Assembly (NCBI RefSeq): GCF_001894805.1
Contig: NZ_BCWX01000001.1
Span: 682,001-746,000 of the forward strand
Origin: Rhodococcus globerulus NBRC 14531
GTDB lineage: Bacteria > Actinomycetota > Actinomycetes > Mycobacteriales > Mycobacteriaceae
Length of the DNA stretch: 64,000 nt
Direction of reading: 5' to 3'
In this document: in pieces, positions 26,386-36,063 of the stretch
How positions within the stretch are numbered: the first letter of the stretch is position 1
Layout: each line of letters begins with the position of its first letter
Translations under genes and position numbers: made by a program
The notes under the pieces: generated by a model
Told to the model about the DNA's origin: nothing
Database searches by the model: none
The model's input: only the letters and a program-made list of their open reading frames with translations

Positions 26386-28437
26386 TCAGCCGAATTTCTG
26401 CCACAGGAATTCGTAGGTCAGCGCGGTCTTGTAGGCCAACTGCGCGTTGTCCGCGGCGCCGCCGTGCCCGCCTTCGATGTTCTCGAAGTACAGCACCGGC
26501 TTGCCCAGTTCCTCCAGGCGCGCGGCCATCTTGCGAGCGTGCGCTGGGTGGACGCGGTCGTCGCGAGTGGACGTCGCGATGAGGATCGGCGGGTACGAGC
26601 CGTCCGCGTCGATGTTCTGATACGGGCTGTACTGCGAGATGAAGGACCACTCGTCAGCGTTGTCGGGGTCGCCGTACTCCGCCATCCAGGATGCGCCGGC
26701 CAGGAGGAGATGGAACCGTCGCATGTCGAGGAGTGGAACCTGGCAGACTATGGCGCCGAACAGCTCTGGGTACTTGGTGAGCATGATGCCCATGAGCAGT
26801 CCGCCGTTGCTACCACCCTGGGCGGCCAACAATTCCGGTGTGGTGATGCCGCGGTCGACCAGATCGCGAGCGACAGCCGCAAAATCCTCGTGCACCTTGT
26901 GGCGTCCGGACTTGAGAACCTGTGTGTGCCAACCTGGCCCGTACTCGCCGCCGCCGCGGATGTTGGCCACGACATACGTGCCGCCGCGAGTGAGCCAGGC
27001 CCGCCCGATGGAACCGCTGTACGACGGCGTCAGCGACACCTCGAATCCGCCGTAGCCGTAAAGAAGAGTGGGTCCGGGTGTGCTGTCTTCGGTGCCGACC
27101 ACGAAGTAGGGGACCTGGGTACCGTCGGCCGAGGTTGCGAAGAACTGTTGCGTCACAATATTTGTGGCATCAAAAAATGCGGGCGCAGCCTTGACGACCG
27201 TGGGTTCGGATTCCCCGATGACTCCGTGCAGAAGCGTTGCCGGCGAGGTGTATCCGCTGGCGTTGAGGAAGTACTCGTTGCCGGAATCGGGATCGGTGTC
27301 CAGGATTTCGATGGTGGTGAGCTCGGGCAGGCCCTCGAAAGGCCTTTCTTCCCAAGTGTTGTCGGCGGGAGTCAGAATGCGCAGGGTGGTCCGGACGTCG
27401 GTCAGAACGACGAGAATCAGATGATCGCGGGTCCAGCTGTAGTGGTCGAGCGACGAATGATCGTCGGGCTCGAACAGGACCGTGAGTTCGCGAGCGCCCG
27501 CGAGGTAATCCTCGTACCGAGCCGCCAGCAAGGTGCCCGTCGCGTACTCGGTGTTCTCGACCGTCCACGGCGATTTGGTGCGAATCAGCAACCACTCGTG
27601 GTGAATCGAGATGCCGGCGTCTTCGGGTGTGTCGATCAGAACGAGTTCGTCGTCGAGCGTGAGCTGGAACCGTCGTGAGTTGTAGAAATCGACGGAGCGG
27701 GTGACGAAGTCCCGCTCGAAGCCAGGCGTCGGATCATGTGATGCGGAAATCGCAACGTCGGTGCTTTCGCCCTCGTACAGCGTTTCGGCGCTGGAGAGGG
27801 GTGTGCCGCGCTTCCATCGCTGTGCGAGACGGGGGTAACCGGAATCGGTGAGTGATCCCGGCCCGGTATCGGTTCCGAGATACACGGTGTCGATGTCGAT
27901 CCAGTCGATGTCGGTCTTGGCCTCGGGAAGGTAGAAACCTGCATCGGGTCCGTCAGGAGAGAGGAATTGTCGTGTCTCCATGTCGAATTCGCGAACCACT
28001 GCGGCGTCGGCTCCGCCGCGCGACAAACTGATCAAGGCGCGATCGCGGTGGGGGCGCAGCAACTGCGTGCCCTTCCAGACCCAGTTCTCGCCCTCGGCTT
28101 CGGCCAACGCGTCGAGGTCGACCAACACGTCCCACTCGGGGTTGTCGCTTTGATACTGCTCGAGCGTGGTCCGTCGCCACAATCCACGAATATTGGTGCC
28201 GTCGCGCCAGAAGTTGTACAGATACTCGCCGCGGCGACGCACGTACGGAATGCGGGCGTCGGTGTCGAGGACCTCGCGGACATCCGATTGCATCTGCTCG
28301 AAGCGCTCACCGGTTGCGAGTTGTGCTTCGGTGACGGCGTTGTGCGCACGCACCCAGTCGAGAGCGGTCTCGCCCGTGACGTCTTCGAGCCACAGGTACG
28401 GATCGCTGTCGACGGGGGAGTTCTGATCGGATGTCAT
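26386..28437 (-). CDS. prolyl oligopeptidase family serine peptidase (S9A)
   Basis: About 683 residues: an N-terminal beta-propeller (from PYLWLEDVTGETALDWVRAHN) and a C-terminal hydrolase domain. The catalytic Ser is in GGSNGGLLMG, the Asp in STRDDRVHPAHARK and the His in EGGHGG. It cleaves short peptides after proline, in the cytosol as no signal is seen. The ATG at 28437 is taken as the start; an in-frame ATG at 28470 is possible. A prolyl oligopeptidase is also found in this part of the mycobacterial order. Confidence 0.92.
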   Translation of the reverse strand: MTSDQNSPVDSDPYLWLEDVTGETALDWVRAHNAVTEAQLATGERFEQMQSDVREVLDTDARIPYVRRRGEYLYNFWRDGTNIRGLWRRTTLEQYQSDNPEWDVLVDLDALAEAEGENWVWKGTQLLRPHRDRALISLSRGGADAAVVREFDMETRQFLSPDGPDAGFYLPEAKTDIDWIDIDTVYLGTDTGPGSLTDSGYPRLAQRWKRGTPLSSAETLYEGESTDVAISASHDPTPGFERDFVTRSVDFYNSRRFQLTLDDELVLIDTPEDAGISIHHEWLLIRTKSPWTVENTEYATGTLLAARYEDYLAGARELTVLFEPDDHSSLDHYSWTRDHLILVVLTDVRTTLRILTPADNTWEERPFEGLPELTTIEILDTDPDSGNEYFLNASGYTSPATLLHGVIGESEPTVVKAAPAFFDATNIVTQQFFATSADGTQVPYFVVGTEDSTPGPTLLYGYGGFEVSLTPSYSGSIGRAWLTRGGTYVVANIRGGGEYGPGWHTQVLKSGRHKVHEDFAAVARDLVDRGITTPELLAAQGGSNGGLLMGIMLTKYPELFGAIVCQVPLLDMRRFHLLLAGASWMAEYGDPDNADEWSFISQYSPYQNIDADGSYPPILIATSTRDDRVHPAHARKMAARLEELGKPVLYFENIEGGHGGAADNAQLAYKTALTYEFLWQKFG

Positions 28438-28474
28438 GGCTCCATTCTTACTGCTCTCCGTCGACAGCATTCGA

Positions 28475-28504
28475 CCCCGCTCCCGAAAGGCAGTGGGAAC
28501 GGGG
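28475..28504 (-). terminator. hairpin near the mycolyltransferase 1 3' end
   Basis: CCCCGCTCCC and GGGAACGGGG pair over ten positions with one mismatch and an eight-base loop. It lies between the end of the mycolyltransferase gene and the start of the oligopeptidase gene, both leftward. Confidence 0.6.
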
Positions 28505-28521
28505 CCGAAAAGTGGGTGGAC

Positions 28522-29568
28522 TCAGACGTTCAGCGAACGCGCGATCATCGGCCACGAGTTGTGGAGATCGTCCTGCCAGTAGCCCCACGAGTGGGTGCCG
28601 GTGGGCTTGAAGTCGAACTGTGCGGGGATCTGGAGCTGGTTCAGACGGTAGGCGAGGTTGTGGGTGCAGTAGTTGACCGCTGCCTCGATGAGGCCGCCCA
28701 CGATGATCTGGTTGGCCAGATTGGCGGGTTCACCGTTCATCGCCGGGTTGGCGAGGGTGTCGTGCGGGCCGGGCAGACCGGACCCGGTGGAGACGTACAG
28801 CTCGGTGCCGCGGAGCTTCTCGGCGTTGACAACCGGGTCGTTGTCGATCCAACCCTGACTGCCCACCGGGCCCCACATGTTCGCGATGTCAGCCCCACCA
28901 CGGATACCGGTGACCAGCTGAATAGCGCCCTGGCCGACCGGAGTGCTGGTCTCGGCGCAACCGCTGTAGGCGCCGACGCTCTTGTACAGGCCGGGGGCCG
29001 CGATTGCGAGATTGAGAACCGAGGTGGCGGTCATGGAGATCGCGGAGATCGACTGGACCTTGTTGGTGTTGAATTCGGCGTCGATGACGGGCGGGAGTTC
29101 CTGTGTCAGGAACGTCTGCCACTTCTGACGACCGAGTTCGGGATCGTCGTTGACCCAGTCGGTGTAGTAGCTGAATGCGCCTTCGAGTGGCGTCACAACG
29201 TTGAGGTTCTTGTCCTGGAAGAAGTTCATGACGTCGGTCTTGCGCTGCCACGTCGCAGAGTCTTCGCCGCCGCCTGCGCCGTTGAGGAGGTAGAGCGTCG
29301 GGCGCGGTGCGCTGTTGTCTGCGGGGAGGATGACCTCGAGCGGAATGTTGCGACCCATCGACGCCGAGTACACGGAGATCGTGGACTTGCGGCCATTGTC
29401 GCTACGGCTCGCGAGGTACGAACCGGAGGTACCCGATGTGGCTTGTGCCGTTGTGCCGGATGAGTCGCCGCCCGCGGAGGCGATGGCGGGACTGATCAGC
29501 ATCGGGATCACGGACAGTGCCGCTACTGCAGCGACCAAACGTCCCCGCGTGAATGTACGAGCGCCCAT
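28522..29568 (-). CDS. secreted mycolyltransferase 1 (antigen 85-type)
   Basis: 348 residues. A signal peptide (RGRLVAAVAALSVIPMLISPAIASA) is followed by an esterase-D/antigen 85 fold. The nucleophile is in AISMTATSVLN and the His in THSWGYWQDDLHNSWP; LLNGAGGGEDSATWQ supplies the oxyanion region. These enzymes move mycolic acid from trehalose monomycolate to trehalose, arabinogalactan or, for some, small proteins. The ATG at 29568 has GGAGG eleven bases upstream; a GTG six codons earlier would overlap that site. It is a tandem copy of the next gene, of exactly equal length. Confidence 0.92.
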   Translation of the reverse strand: MGARTFTRGRLVAAVAALSVIPMLISPAIASAGGDSSGTTAQATSGTSGSYLASRSDNGRKSTISVYSASMGRNIPLEVILPADNSAPRPTLYLLNGAGGGEDSATWQRKTDVMNFFQDKNLNVVTPLEGAFSYYTDWVNDDPELGRQKWQTFLTQELPPVIDAEFNTNKVQSISAISMTATSVLNLAIAAPGLYKSVGAYSGCAETSTPVGQGAIQLVTGIRGGADIANMWGPVGSQGWIDNDPVVNAEKLRGTELYVSTGSGLPGPHDTLANPAMNGEPANLANQIIVGGLIEAAVNYCTHNLAYRLNQLQIPAQFDFKPTGTHSWGYWQDDLHNSWPMIARSLNV

Positions 29569-29691
29569 ACGATCTGAAACCTCCACTACGTGTGCCCCGG
29601 CGTGTGTCCGGGGTCGATGTCACTGGTCAGTAAACCAGAATTGCCATGGTCAGGGGAGCGTTTGATGGTTCCAGCATCCATGTAGCACACA

Positions 29692-29722
29692 ACCCCGCTC
29701 TCCAAGTCGAGGAGAGCGGGGT
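29692..29722 (-). terminator. terminator between the two mycolyltransferase genes
   Basis: ACCCCGCTCTCC and its exact complement GGAGAGCGGGGT form a 12-bp perfect stem with a seven-base loop. It shows that the tandem genes are separate or only partly read-through units. Confidence 0.85.
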
Positions 29723-29744
29723 CGAGTGCTTGAAGCTGGTGGTG

Positions 29745-30791
29745 TCAGACGCCCATGGAGTTGGCGATCATCGGCCACGAGTTGTGGAGATCGTCCTGCC
29801 AGTAGCCCCACGAGTGGGTGCCGGTGGGCTTGAAGTCGAACGTTGCCGGGATCTGCAGTTCGTTCAAGCGGTACGCGAGGTTGTGGGTGCAGTAGTTGAC
29901 CGCTGCCTCGATGATGCCGCCGACGATGATCTGGTTGGCCAACACGCCGACCTGGCCGTCGACTGCCTCGTTGGCGAGGGTGTCGTGCGGGCCGGGCAGA
30001 CCGGAGCCGGTGGAGACGTACAGCTCGGTGCCGCGGAGCTTCTCGGCGTTGACAACAGGGTCGTTGTCGATCCAGCCCTGTCCGTCGAGCGGGCCCCACA
30101 TGTTGGTGACATCCGCGTCGCCGCGCATGCCGACAACCAGTTCGATGGAGCTCTGGCCGACCGGGGTGCTGGTCTCGGCGCAACCGCTGTACGCGCCGAC
30201 GCTCTTGTAGAGGCCGGGGGCTGCGATCGCGAGGTTGAGCACCGAGGTGGCGGTCATGGAGATCGCGGAGATCGACTGCACCTTGTTGGTGTTGAACTCT
30301 GCGTCGATGACTGGCGGGAGTTCCTGTGTCAGGAACGTCTGCCACTTCTGAACACCGAGAGCCGGATCTTCGTTAACCCAGTCGGTGTAGTAGCTGAATG
30401 CGCCCTCGATCGGGGTGACGACGTTGACGTTCTTGTCATTGAAGAAGTCCATGACATCGGTCTGACGCTGCCAGGTCGCGCGGTCTTCGCCGCCGCCTGC
30501 TCCGTTGAGGAGGTAGAGCGTGGGACGCGGTTCGCTCGTGTCAGCCGGAAGGATGACCTCGAGGGGAATGTCGCGACCCATCGACGGCGAGTACACGGTG
30601 ATCGTGGACTTGCGGCCGTTGTCGGTGCGGCTCGCGAGGTAGGAATCCGTCGAATACGCTGCGGGAGCGGTACGAGTTCCAGCGGTGTCACCACCGGCAG
30701 AAGCCATGGCCGGACTGACAAGCATCGGCAGCACGGACACCGCTGCAATCGCGGCGACCACACGGCCGCGCTTGAATGTACGAGAACGCAT
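29745..30791 (-). CDS. secreted mycolyltransferase 2 (antigen 85-type)
   Basis: 348 residues and very similar to its downstream copy: signal peptide with VVAAIAAVSVLPMLVSPAMASA, oxyanion loop LLNGAGGGED, nucleophile AISMTATSVLN and catalytic THSWGYW. Differences cluster just after the signal peptide and in surface loops (for example near QSSIELVVGMRGDADVTN), consistent with an old duplication under strong constraint, perhaps with changed acceptor preference. GGAGG lies twelve bases before the ATG. It acts outside the cytoplasmic membrane on the mycomembrane. Confidence 0.92.
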   Translation of the reverse strand: MRSRTFKRGRVVAAIAAVSVLPMLVSPAMASAGGDTAGTRTAPAAYSTDSYLASRTDNGRKSTITVYSPSMGRDIPLEVILPADTSEPRPTLYLLNGAGGGEDRATWQRQTDVMDFFNDKNVNVVTPIEGAFSYYTDWVNEDPALGVQKWQTFLTQELPPVIDAEFNTNKVQSISAISMTATSVLNLAIAAPGLYKSVGAYSGCAETSTPVGQSSIELVVGMRGDADVTNMWGPLDGQGWIDNDPVVNAEKLRGTELYVSTGSGLPGPHDTLANEAVDGQVGVLANQIIVGGIIEAAVNYCTHNLAYRLNELQIPATFDFKPTGTHSWGYWQDDLHNSWPMIANSMGV

Positions 30792-31014
30792 AGGCTTAAG
30801 AACCCTCCACCTGAATTACCTTGTAGATCCGCCCCGGGTGGAACGATCCTTCGTCGACACTTCTCCGTATGGGTTTTTGCATCCCGACGCATATAGAGCG
30901 TGCAAGTCTTGATCTTTCTACAGCATCGGCGCGCTATTCGCCAGTGAACCGAAGATTTGCTGAACGATTGACCAGTTTCGAATTGACCTGGCTGTTTACC
31001 TATATGCTCAACGG

Positions 31015-32001
31015 GTGAACCGGACATATCCGATCTGGGAACAGCACTGCTGCTTGCCGTTGCAGTCCAATGCCTCTATTGCGGAGCTATTGCGGTACCG
31101 GCGGCCTGAGGGCAGTTACGTTTCGGTCAATGTCGGCTACGCGCCGCACACACGTGCGGATTCAACCGCCCTGGTCAAGAGTTTTGCCTGGCAGGCGCGC
31201 GTCGAGTATCCGGAAATCACACCGGTCTCGACGATTCTCGACGTTGCAGACGTCCAGCGATCCGGCGGAATCGCGCTGGCATTCGACCTCGAGGATTCAA
31301 ACCCGCTGGACGGCGATCCCGACAACATCGCGTACTTCTACGATCTGGGCGTGCGGTCGATGTTGCCGACGTACAACCACGTCAACGCCGCCGGCTGTGG
31401 GTGCCTCGACGCCGTCGACACAGGCTTGACTGCGTACGGCCGCGAACTCGTGGCCGAGATGAACCGCGTCGGCATGATGGTGGACGGCTCGCACTGCTCG
31501 ACCCGGACCGGTCTGGATCTGGCCGCTGCCACGACACGTCCCATGATCTACAGCCATTCGAATCTCCGCAGATTGTGGGAGCACCCCCGAAACATCACCG
31601 ACGATCAGGCCAAGGCGTGTGCCGACACCGGCGGAGTTATCGGGATCAACGGCGTGGGAATCTTCCTCGGCGTCAACGGCCCCGACGACAACAAAGCCAG
31701 GCTGGAGGCGATGGCCGATCACATCGAGGAAGCCGTCGGACTCGTCGGTGTCGATCACGTCGGGATCGGTTCGGACTATTCGTTCGACGCGGAGGACTTC
31801 CTCGACGAGATACACAATCACGCGGCGTCGTTCTCCGAGGCGTACACCGCGTGGGGACCACTGCAGTGGGTTCCGCCGGAAGACACCCTCACCTTGGACG
31901 TCGTTCTGCGTCGGCGCGGTTTCGACGAGTCCTCGATCGAAGCGATCTACGGCGGAAATTTCGCCCGAGTTGCCGCAGAAGTTTGGTCTACTGGCCGGTA
32001 A
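31015..32001 (+). CDS. M19 membrane-dipeptidase family protein
   Basis: 328 residues of the renal dipeptidase (M19) family: the metal-bridging Glu is in [12 protein letters not shown], the His ligands appear in [20 protein letters not shown], and [16 protein letters not shown] sequence ([15 protein letters not shown]) is present. At the N-terminus the usual HxD metal pair reads EQHCCLPL, with Cys where Asp is normal; a subset of bacterial members shows this as far as I recall. No signal peptide, so probably cytosolic. GTG start. It hydrolyses dipeptides or related amides; lpd starts about 50 bases downstream. Confidence 0.88.
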   Translation: MNRTYPIWEQHCCLPLQSNASIAELLRYRRPEGSYVSVNVGYAPHTRADSTALVKSFAWQARVEYPEITPVSTILDVADVQRSGGIALAFDLEDSNPLDGDPDNIAYFYDLGVRSMLPTYNHVNAAGCGCLDAVDTGLTAYGRELVAEMNRVGMMVDGSHCSTRTGLDLAAATTRPMIYSHSNLRRLWEHPRNITDDQAKACADTGGVIGINGVGIFLGVNGPDDNKARLEAMADHIEEAVGLVGVDHVGIGSDYSFDAEDFLDEIHNHAASFSEAYTAWGPLQWVPPEDTLTLDVVLRRRGFDESSIEAIYGGNFARVAAEVWSTGR

Positions 32002-32050
32002 GGCGACCATCCGGGGACAGGAAAACGATGCAGGACTACCCTGTTACATC

Positions 32051-33454
32051 GTGACCTCACACTATGACGTCGTTGTCCTCGGAGCCGGCCCCGGTGGGTA
32101 CGTCGCTGCTATCCGCGCGGCACAACTGGGCCTGAGCACTGCCATCATCGAGCAGAAGTACTGGGGCGGTGTGTGCCTGAACGTGGGCTGCATCCCGTCC
32201 AAGGCGCTTCTCCGCAATGCCGAACTCGCGCACATCTTCACAAAAGAAGCGAAGACGTTCGGCATGTCCGGAGACGTGTCCTTCGATTTCGGCTCCGCCT
32301 TCGATCGCAGCCGCAAGGTTGCCGACGGGCGAGTCAAGGGCATCCACTTCTTGATGAAGAAGAACAAGATCGCCGAATTCGACGGCAAAGGCACGTTCGC
32401 CGACGCCAACACCATCAACGTCGAGCTCAGCAAGGGAGGCACCGAGACGATCACGTTCGACAACGCGATCATCGCCACCGGTTCCTACACCAAGCTGCTG
32501 CCGGGCACCTCGCTGAGCGAGAACGTGGTGACCTACGAAGAGCAGATCCTCACCCGCGACCTGCCGGGCTCGATCCTCATCGTCGGCGCCGGCGCCATCG
32601 GCATGGAGTTCGGTTACGTCCTCAAGAACTACGGCGTCGACGTGACGATCGTGGAGTTCCTCGACCGGGCACTGCCCAACGAGGACGCCGACGTCTCGAA
32701 GGAAATCGCGAAGCAGTACAAGAAGCTCGGCGTCACCATCAAGACCGGCGCCGCTGTCCAGTCCATCAGTGACGACGGCAGCAAGGTCAGCGTTTCGATC
32801 AAGGACAACAAGTCCGGCGAGATCGAAACCGTGGTCGTGGACAAGGTTCTGCAGTCCGTCGGCTTCGCGCCGCGCGTGGAGGGCTTCGGCCTCGAGAACA
32901 CCGGCGTCGCCCTCACCGACCGCGGCGCCATCGCGATCGACGACTACATGCGCACCAACGTCGAGAACATCTTCGCCATCGGTGACGTCACCGCCAAGCT
33001 GCAGCTTGCACACGTCGCAGAGGCGCAGGCCGTCGTTGCAGCCGAGACCATCGGCGGCGCAGACACGCAGACGCTCGGTGACTACCGGATGATGCCGCGT
33101 GCGACGTTCTGCCAACCGCAGGTCGCGTCCTTCGGGTTGACCGAAGAGCAGGCCAAGGCCGAGGGCTACGACATCAAGGTCGCGAACTTCCCATTCGCAG
33201 CCAACGGCAAGGCACACGGTCTCGGTGACCCGACCGGTTTCGTCAAGCTGATCGCCGACACCACACACGGCGAACTGCTCGGTGGACACCTCATCGGACC
33301 GGACGTCTCGGAACTGCTGCCCGAGCTGACCCTGGCCCAGAAGTGGGACCTCACGGTCAACGAGTTGGCACGCAACGTCCACACGCACCCCACGCTCAGT
33401 GAGGCGCTGCAGGAAGCGATCCACGGCCTCGCCGGCCACATGATCAACTTCTAG
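32051..33454 (+). CDS. lpd: dihydrolipoamide dehydrogenase
   Basis: 467 residues from the GTG at 32051, the usual E3 length. FAD fold [21 protein letters not shown], redox disulfide [14 protein letters not shown] (Cys42 and Cys47), NAD fold [24 protein letters not shown] segment IFAIGDVT and C-terminal [13 protein letters not shown] with the His-Glu pair. It re-oxidises lipoamide for pyruvate and 2-oxoglutarate dehydrogenases and the glycine system. The frame continues upstream for over 140 codons but there overlaps the dipeptidase gene, so the GTG start is right. It corresponds to the lpdC position in the mycobacterial order. Confidence 0.96.
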   Translation: MTSHYDVVVLGAGPGGYVAAIRAAQLGLSTAIIEQKYWGGVCLNVGCIPSKALLRNAELAHIFTKEAKTFGMSGDVSFDFGSAFDRSRKVADGRVKGIHFLMKKNKIAEFDGKGTFADANTINVELSKGGTETITFDNAIIATGSYTKLLPGTSLSENVVTYEEQILTRDLPGSILIVGAGAIGMEFGYVLKNYGVDVTIVEFLDRALPNEDADVSKEIAKQYKKLGVTIKTGAAVQSISDDGSKVSVSIKDNKSGEIETVVVDKVLQSVGFAPRVEGFGLENTGVALTDRGAIAIDDYMRTNVENIFAIGDVTAKLQLAHVAEAQAVVAAETIGGADTQTLGDYRMMPRATFCQPQVASFGLTEEQAKAEGYDIKVANFPFAANGKAHGLGDPTGFVKLIADTTHGELLGGHLIGPDVSELLPELTLAQKWDLTVNELARNVHTHPTLSEALQEAIHGLAGHMINF

Positions 33455-33472
33455 GTAGGGCCTGCGGCCCCC

Positions 33473-33522
33473 GTGCGTCTTTCTGGTAGCTCACGCAACC
33501 AGAAAGGCGCACGGGCCTTTTT
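33473..33522 (+). terminator. lpd terminator (repeated hairpin family, copy 1)
   Basis: GTGCGTCTTTCTGGT and ACCAGAAAGGCGCAC pair over 15 positions with one G-U, followed by GGGCCTTTTTG. The same stem recurs at 36018-36057 and 62205-62252. Confidence 0.9.
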
Positions 33523-33592
33523 GTATTGCCAATACGCCAGATCGCGACTTCGAGTCCAGGTCTGAGCTGACGGCGCACTAGCGTCCCGATTC

Positions 33593-34585
33593 ATGAAAAC
33601 TCGTTGTGTACTGCTCGCGGCCGCTCTGGCTCTCGGTCTCACCGCGTGTGGAAGCTCGGCCGGTACCGAGTCGACCGCGGCTTCGACGGCATCCGCCGAA
33701 GCCGGCGCCTTTCCGGTGAGGGTCGACCACGCCTACGGTTCGACCACGATCGATGCCGAACCCATGCGGATCGTGACCATCGGATGGAGCAGCCAAGATT
33801 CGGTGCTTGCCCTGAACAAGGTGCCCGTCGCGATGGAGAGCTTCTCGGGCGACGGTGTCGAGAACAACATATTGCCTTGGGACGCTTCATTGTTGAACGG
33901 CGCGACGCCGGTTCTGATGACCACCAATCCGGATGTGCCGTTCGAGCAGATCCTTGCCCTCGACCCCGACCTGATCCTTGCCGTGTATTCGGGGATCACC
34001 GCGGAGAAATATCAGCGACTGAGTGACATCGCGCCCACCGTCGCATTTCCCGATCAGCCCTGGGACACCGCCTGGGACAAGCAGATGAGCATGATCGGTG
34101 CAGCGCTCGGGCAGCCCGCACGCGCACAGGAGTTGATCGACGACACCGGAGCGTATTTCGAGCGGCAAGCCGCCGAACATCCGCAGTTCGAGGGCAAGAC
34201 GGCAACATACGCGATGCGCACCGACGAGGGCCTGATCGTGTTCTGCAACACCGATCCTCGCATCCGTCTGCTGGGTCAGCTCGGGCTGAAGACCTCGCCC
34301 GGGGTCGACGCGGTGTGCACGTCCGGCGACAGTTCGGTGTCCGTGGGGATGGAGTCCATCGAAACCCTCGACGCAGACGTCTTCATTCTGGTTGACGCCG
34401 ACGGCACCAATCTCGACAAGCTGATGGCCTTCGGTCCGTTTGCCAACATGACCTCGGTGTCGAACGGCCGGATCGTTCGCCTCGTCGGAATGGACTACGC
34501 GATGGCAACGTCAGCGCCGACGGTCTTGAGCGTCCCGTATGCGTTCGACGAGTTCATCGCTCAGCTTTCGGGGGCGCTCGACTGA
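33593..34585 (+). CDS. iron-siderophore ABC transporter substrate-binding lipoprotein
   Basis: 330 residues with a lipoprotein signal ending in LTACGSS (lipid-modified Cys near residue 19). The body is a class III (FecB/FepB, TroA-like) binding fold: RIVTIGWSSQDSVLALNKVPVAM, EQILALDPDLILAVYSGIT, and a C-terminal lobe FGPFANMTSVSNGRIVRLVGMDYAMA. It captures a ferric siderophore at the cell surface and hands it to a permease, but no permease or ATPase is beside it, so it is an orphan gene here. It follows lpd after a terminator. Confidence 0.88.
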   Translation: MKTRCVLLAAALALGLTACGSSAGTESTAASTASAEAGAFPVRVDHAYGSTTIDAEPMRIVTIGWSSQDSVLALNKVPVAMESFSGDGVENNILPWDASLLNGATPVLMTTNPDVPFEQILALDPDLILAVYSGITAEKYQRLSDIAPTVAFPDQPWDTAWDKQMSMIGAALGQPARAQELIDDTGAYFERQAAEHPQFEGKTATYAMRTDEGLIVFCNTDPRIRLLGQLGLKTSPGVDAVCTSGDSSVSVGMESIETLDADVFILVDADGTNLDKLMAFGPFANMTSVSNGRIVRLVGMDYAMATSAPTVLSVPYAFDEFIAQLSGALD

Positions 34586-34627
34586 CTCTCAGGCTTTACC
34601 GATTGCGGGCCTCCCTGATTGCGGGCG

Positions 34628-35041
34628 TCACTGATTGCGGGCGTCGTAAGACTCTTGTGACGCAATGATTGTCGGCACGCGGGATTCGAGCAATTCGATC
34701 AGGGCGGTGATCTTGCCGGCCACGTCTGCGCCGAGTTCGGTCAGGCTGTATTCCACTTTGGGCGGGATGGTTTCGAGCACTTCACGGTGCACGAGACCAT
34801 CCCGCTCCAGTGTCTGCAGGGTCTGCGAGAGCATGCGCTCGCTGACGCCGTCGACGCGTCGACGTAGTGCGCTGAACCGGTACGGGCCTTCGTGGAGTGC
34901 TGCCAATGCAAGTGCGCCCCAGCGGCCGGTTGCGTTCTGGAGCGCTGCCCGAGAATTGCATCCGCGAGCGAACACATCGGCCTCGAGGGTGGGATCCTGA
35001 TCTGTTTCGGCAGCACAGGCAGGGGTATCGGTGCTGGTCAT
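34628..35041 (-). CDS. HxlR-family redox-type transcriptional regulator
   Basis: 137 residues with the HxlR winged helix: GRWGALALAALHEGPYRFSALRRRVDGVSERMLSQTLQTLERDGLVHREV then KVEYSLTELG. A Cys in FARGCNSRAAL lies just before the domain, as in QorR/YodB-type members that sense quinones or diamide. It is divergent from the NmrA-type gene, the classical qorR-qorA arrangement, so it probably represses that gene and itself through sites in the 118-base gap. Confidence 0.88.
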   Translation of the reverse strand: MTSTDTPACAAETDQDPTLEADVFARGCNSRAALQNATGRWGALALAALHEGPYRFSALRRRVDGVSERMLSQTLQTLERDGLVHREVLETIPPKVEYSLTELGADVAGKITALIELLESRVPTIIASQESYDARNQ

Positions 35042-35088
35042 GTCTCCAGGTTACTACTAAACATACCGATAGCGCTAACTTCCATGGT

Positions 35089-35111
35089 TGCACTTACGAA
35101 TAATTAGTGCA
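35089..35111. promoter_or_regulatory. inverted repeat between the HxlR and quinone-reductase-like genes
   Basis: TGCACT and AGTGCA flank an 11-base AT-rich spacer in the divergent promoter region. It is a plausible HxlR operator; no binding consensus is known to me for this protein. Confidence 0.4.
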
Positions 35112-35159
35112 TGATGGTTGCAGAGCACATTTACGCTTCAACCTAAAACGGGAGTTCGC

Positions 35160-36011
35160 ATGAGCATCGCAGTCACCGGAGCAACGGGAAACCTCGGACA
35201 ACTTGTTGTCGAGGCACTGATCACGCGGGGCACACCCGCGTCGGATATCGTCGCCGTGGTTCGTAATCCGGAGAAGGCGGCGGATCTCGCAGCCCGCGGC
35301 GTGGTGGTTCGCAAGGCCGACTACACCGACGCCACCGCATTGGAAGCAGCCTTTGCCGGCGTCGACAAAGTGGTGCTGATCTCGGGCAGTGAGGTGGGCC
35401 AGCGGCTTGCGCAGCACACAAACATCATCAACGCGGCAAAGGCTGCAGGCGTCGGATTCATCGCGTACACAAGCATTTTGGACGCTCAGGATACGCCGAT
35501 GAAGCTCGCAGCCGAGCACAAGGCAACCGAAGATGTTCTGGCTGCCAGCGGCATTGCCTTTGCGCTCCTGCGCAACGGTTGGTACTGGGAGAACTTCCTC
35601 AATGACCTGGCCGGCGTTATCGAGCGCGGCGCGGTGGCCGGAGCGGGCGCTGACGGAAAGATCGCCGCTGCATCGCGGGCCGACTACGCCGATGCTGCCG
35701 CAGTTGTCGTCACCACGGACGGTCACGAAGGCGCAGTCTACGAATTGGGTGGTGACGAGCGTCTGACGTATGCCCAGTTCGCGGAGAAGATCAGCGAATT
35801 TGCCGGCAAGCCTGTCGTGTATCAGTTCGTGCCGGAGGAGGCATACAAGGGCATTCTCGAGAGTGTCGGACTGCCCGCCCCTGTCGCAGAGATTCTCGCG
35901 GATTCCGACGCTGCAATCGCCAAGGGAGCGCTGGACACCGAGTCCGGTGATCTGCAGAAGTTGATCGGCCGCGCCAGCACGCCGGTGGCTGAGGTTCTGA
36001 AGAAGGCGTAA
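35160..36011 (+). CDS. NmrA-like NAD(P)H:quinone oxidoreductase
   Basis: 283 residues of the atypical short-chain dehydrogenase/NmrA type similar to QorB/YtfG. It opens MSIAVTGATGNLGQLVVEAL with the NADP-binding GATGNLG; ISGSEVGQR and the NGWYWEN segment are characteristic of the QorB-like group. The GGGAG site and position support the ATG at 35160. It should reduce quinones using NADPH in the cytosol, under the control of the divergent HxlR regulator. A repeated-family hairpin follows the stop. Confidence 0.88.
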   Translation: MSIAVTGATGNLGQLVVEALITRGTPASDIVAVVRNPEKAADLAARGVVVRKADYTDATALEAAFAGVDKVVLISGSEVGQRLAQHTNIINAAKAAGVGFIAYTSILDAQDTPMKLAAEHKATEDVLAASGIAFALLRNGWYWENFLNDLAGVIERGAVAGAGADGKIAAASRADYADAAAVVVTTDGHEGAVYELGGDERLTYAQFAEKISEFAGKPVVYQFVPEEAYKGILESVGLPAPVAEILADSDAAIAKGALDTESGDLQKLIGRASTPVAEVLKKA

Positions 36012-36017
36012 CCGCCG

Positions 36018-36057
36018 GTGCGCCTTTCTGGTAGCGGGAACTACCAGAAAGGCGCAC
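36018..36057 (+). terminator. terminator (repeated hairpin family, copy 2)
   Basis: GTGCGCCTTTCTGGTAG and CTACCAGAAAGGCGCAC are fully complementary over 17 bases with a six-base loop. It lies between convergent genes, so it can serve both directions. Confidence 0.88.
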
Positions 36058-36063
36058 AGGGGT

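Noticed and set aside
27967-30896. Two long rightward open frames opposite the oligopeptidase and mycolyltransferase genes
   Set aside because: They repeat each other only because the mycolyltransferases beneath are duplicated; composition is non-protein-like.
32057-33439. Long antisense open frame across lpd (460 codons)
   Set aside because: Shadow of the strong codon bias of lpd; no domain recognised.
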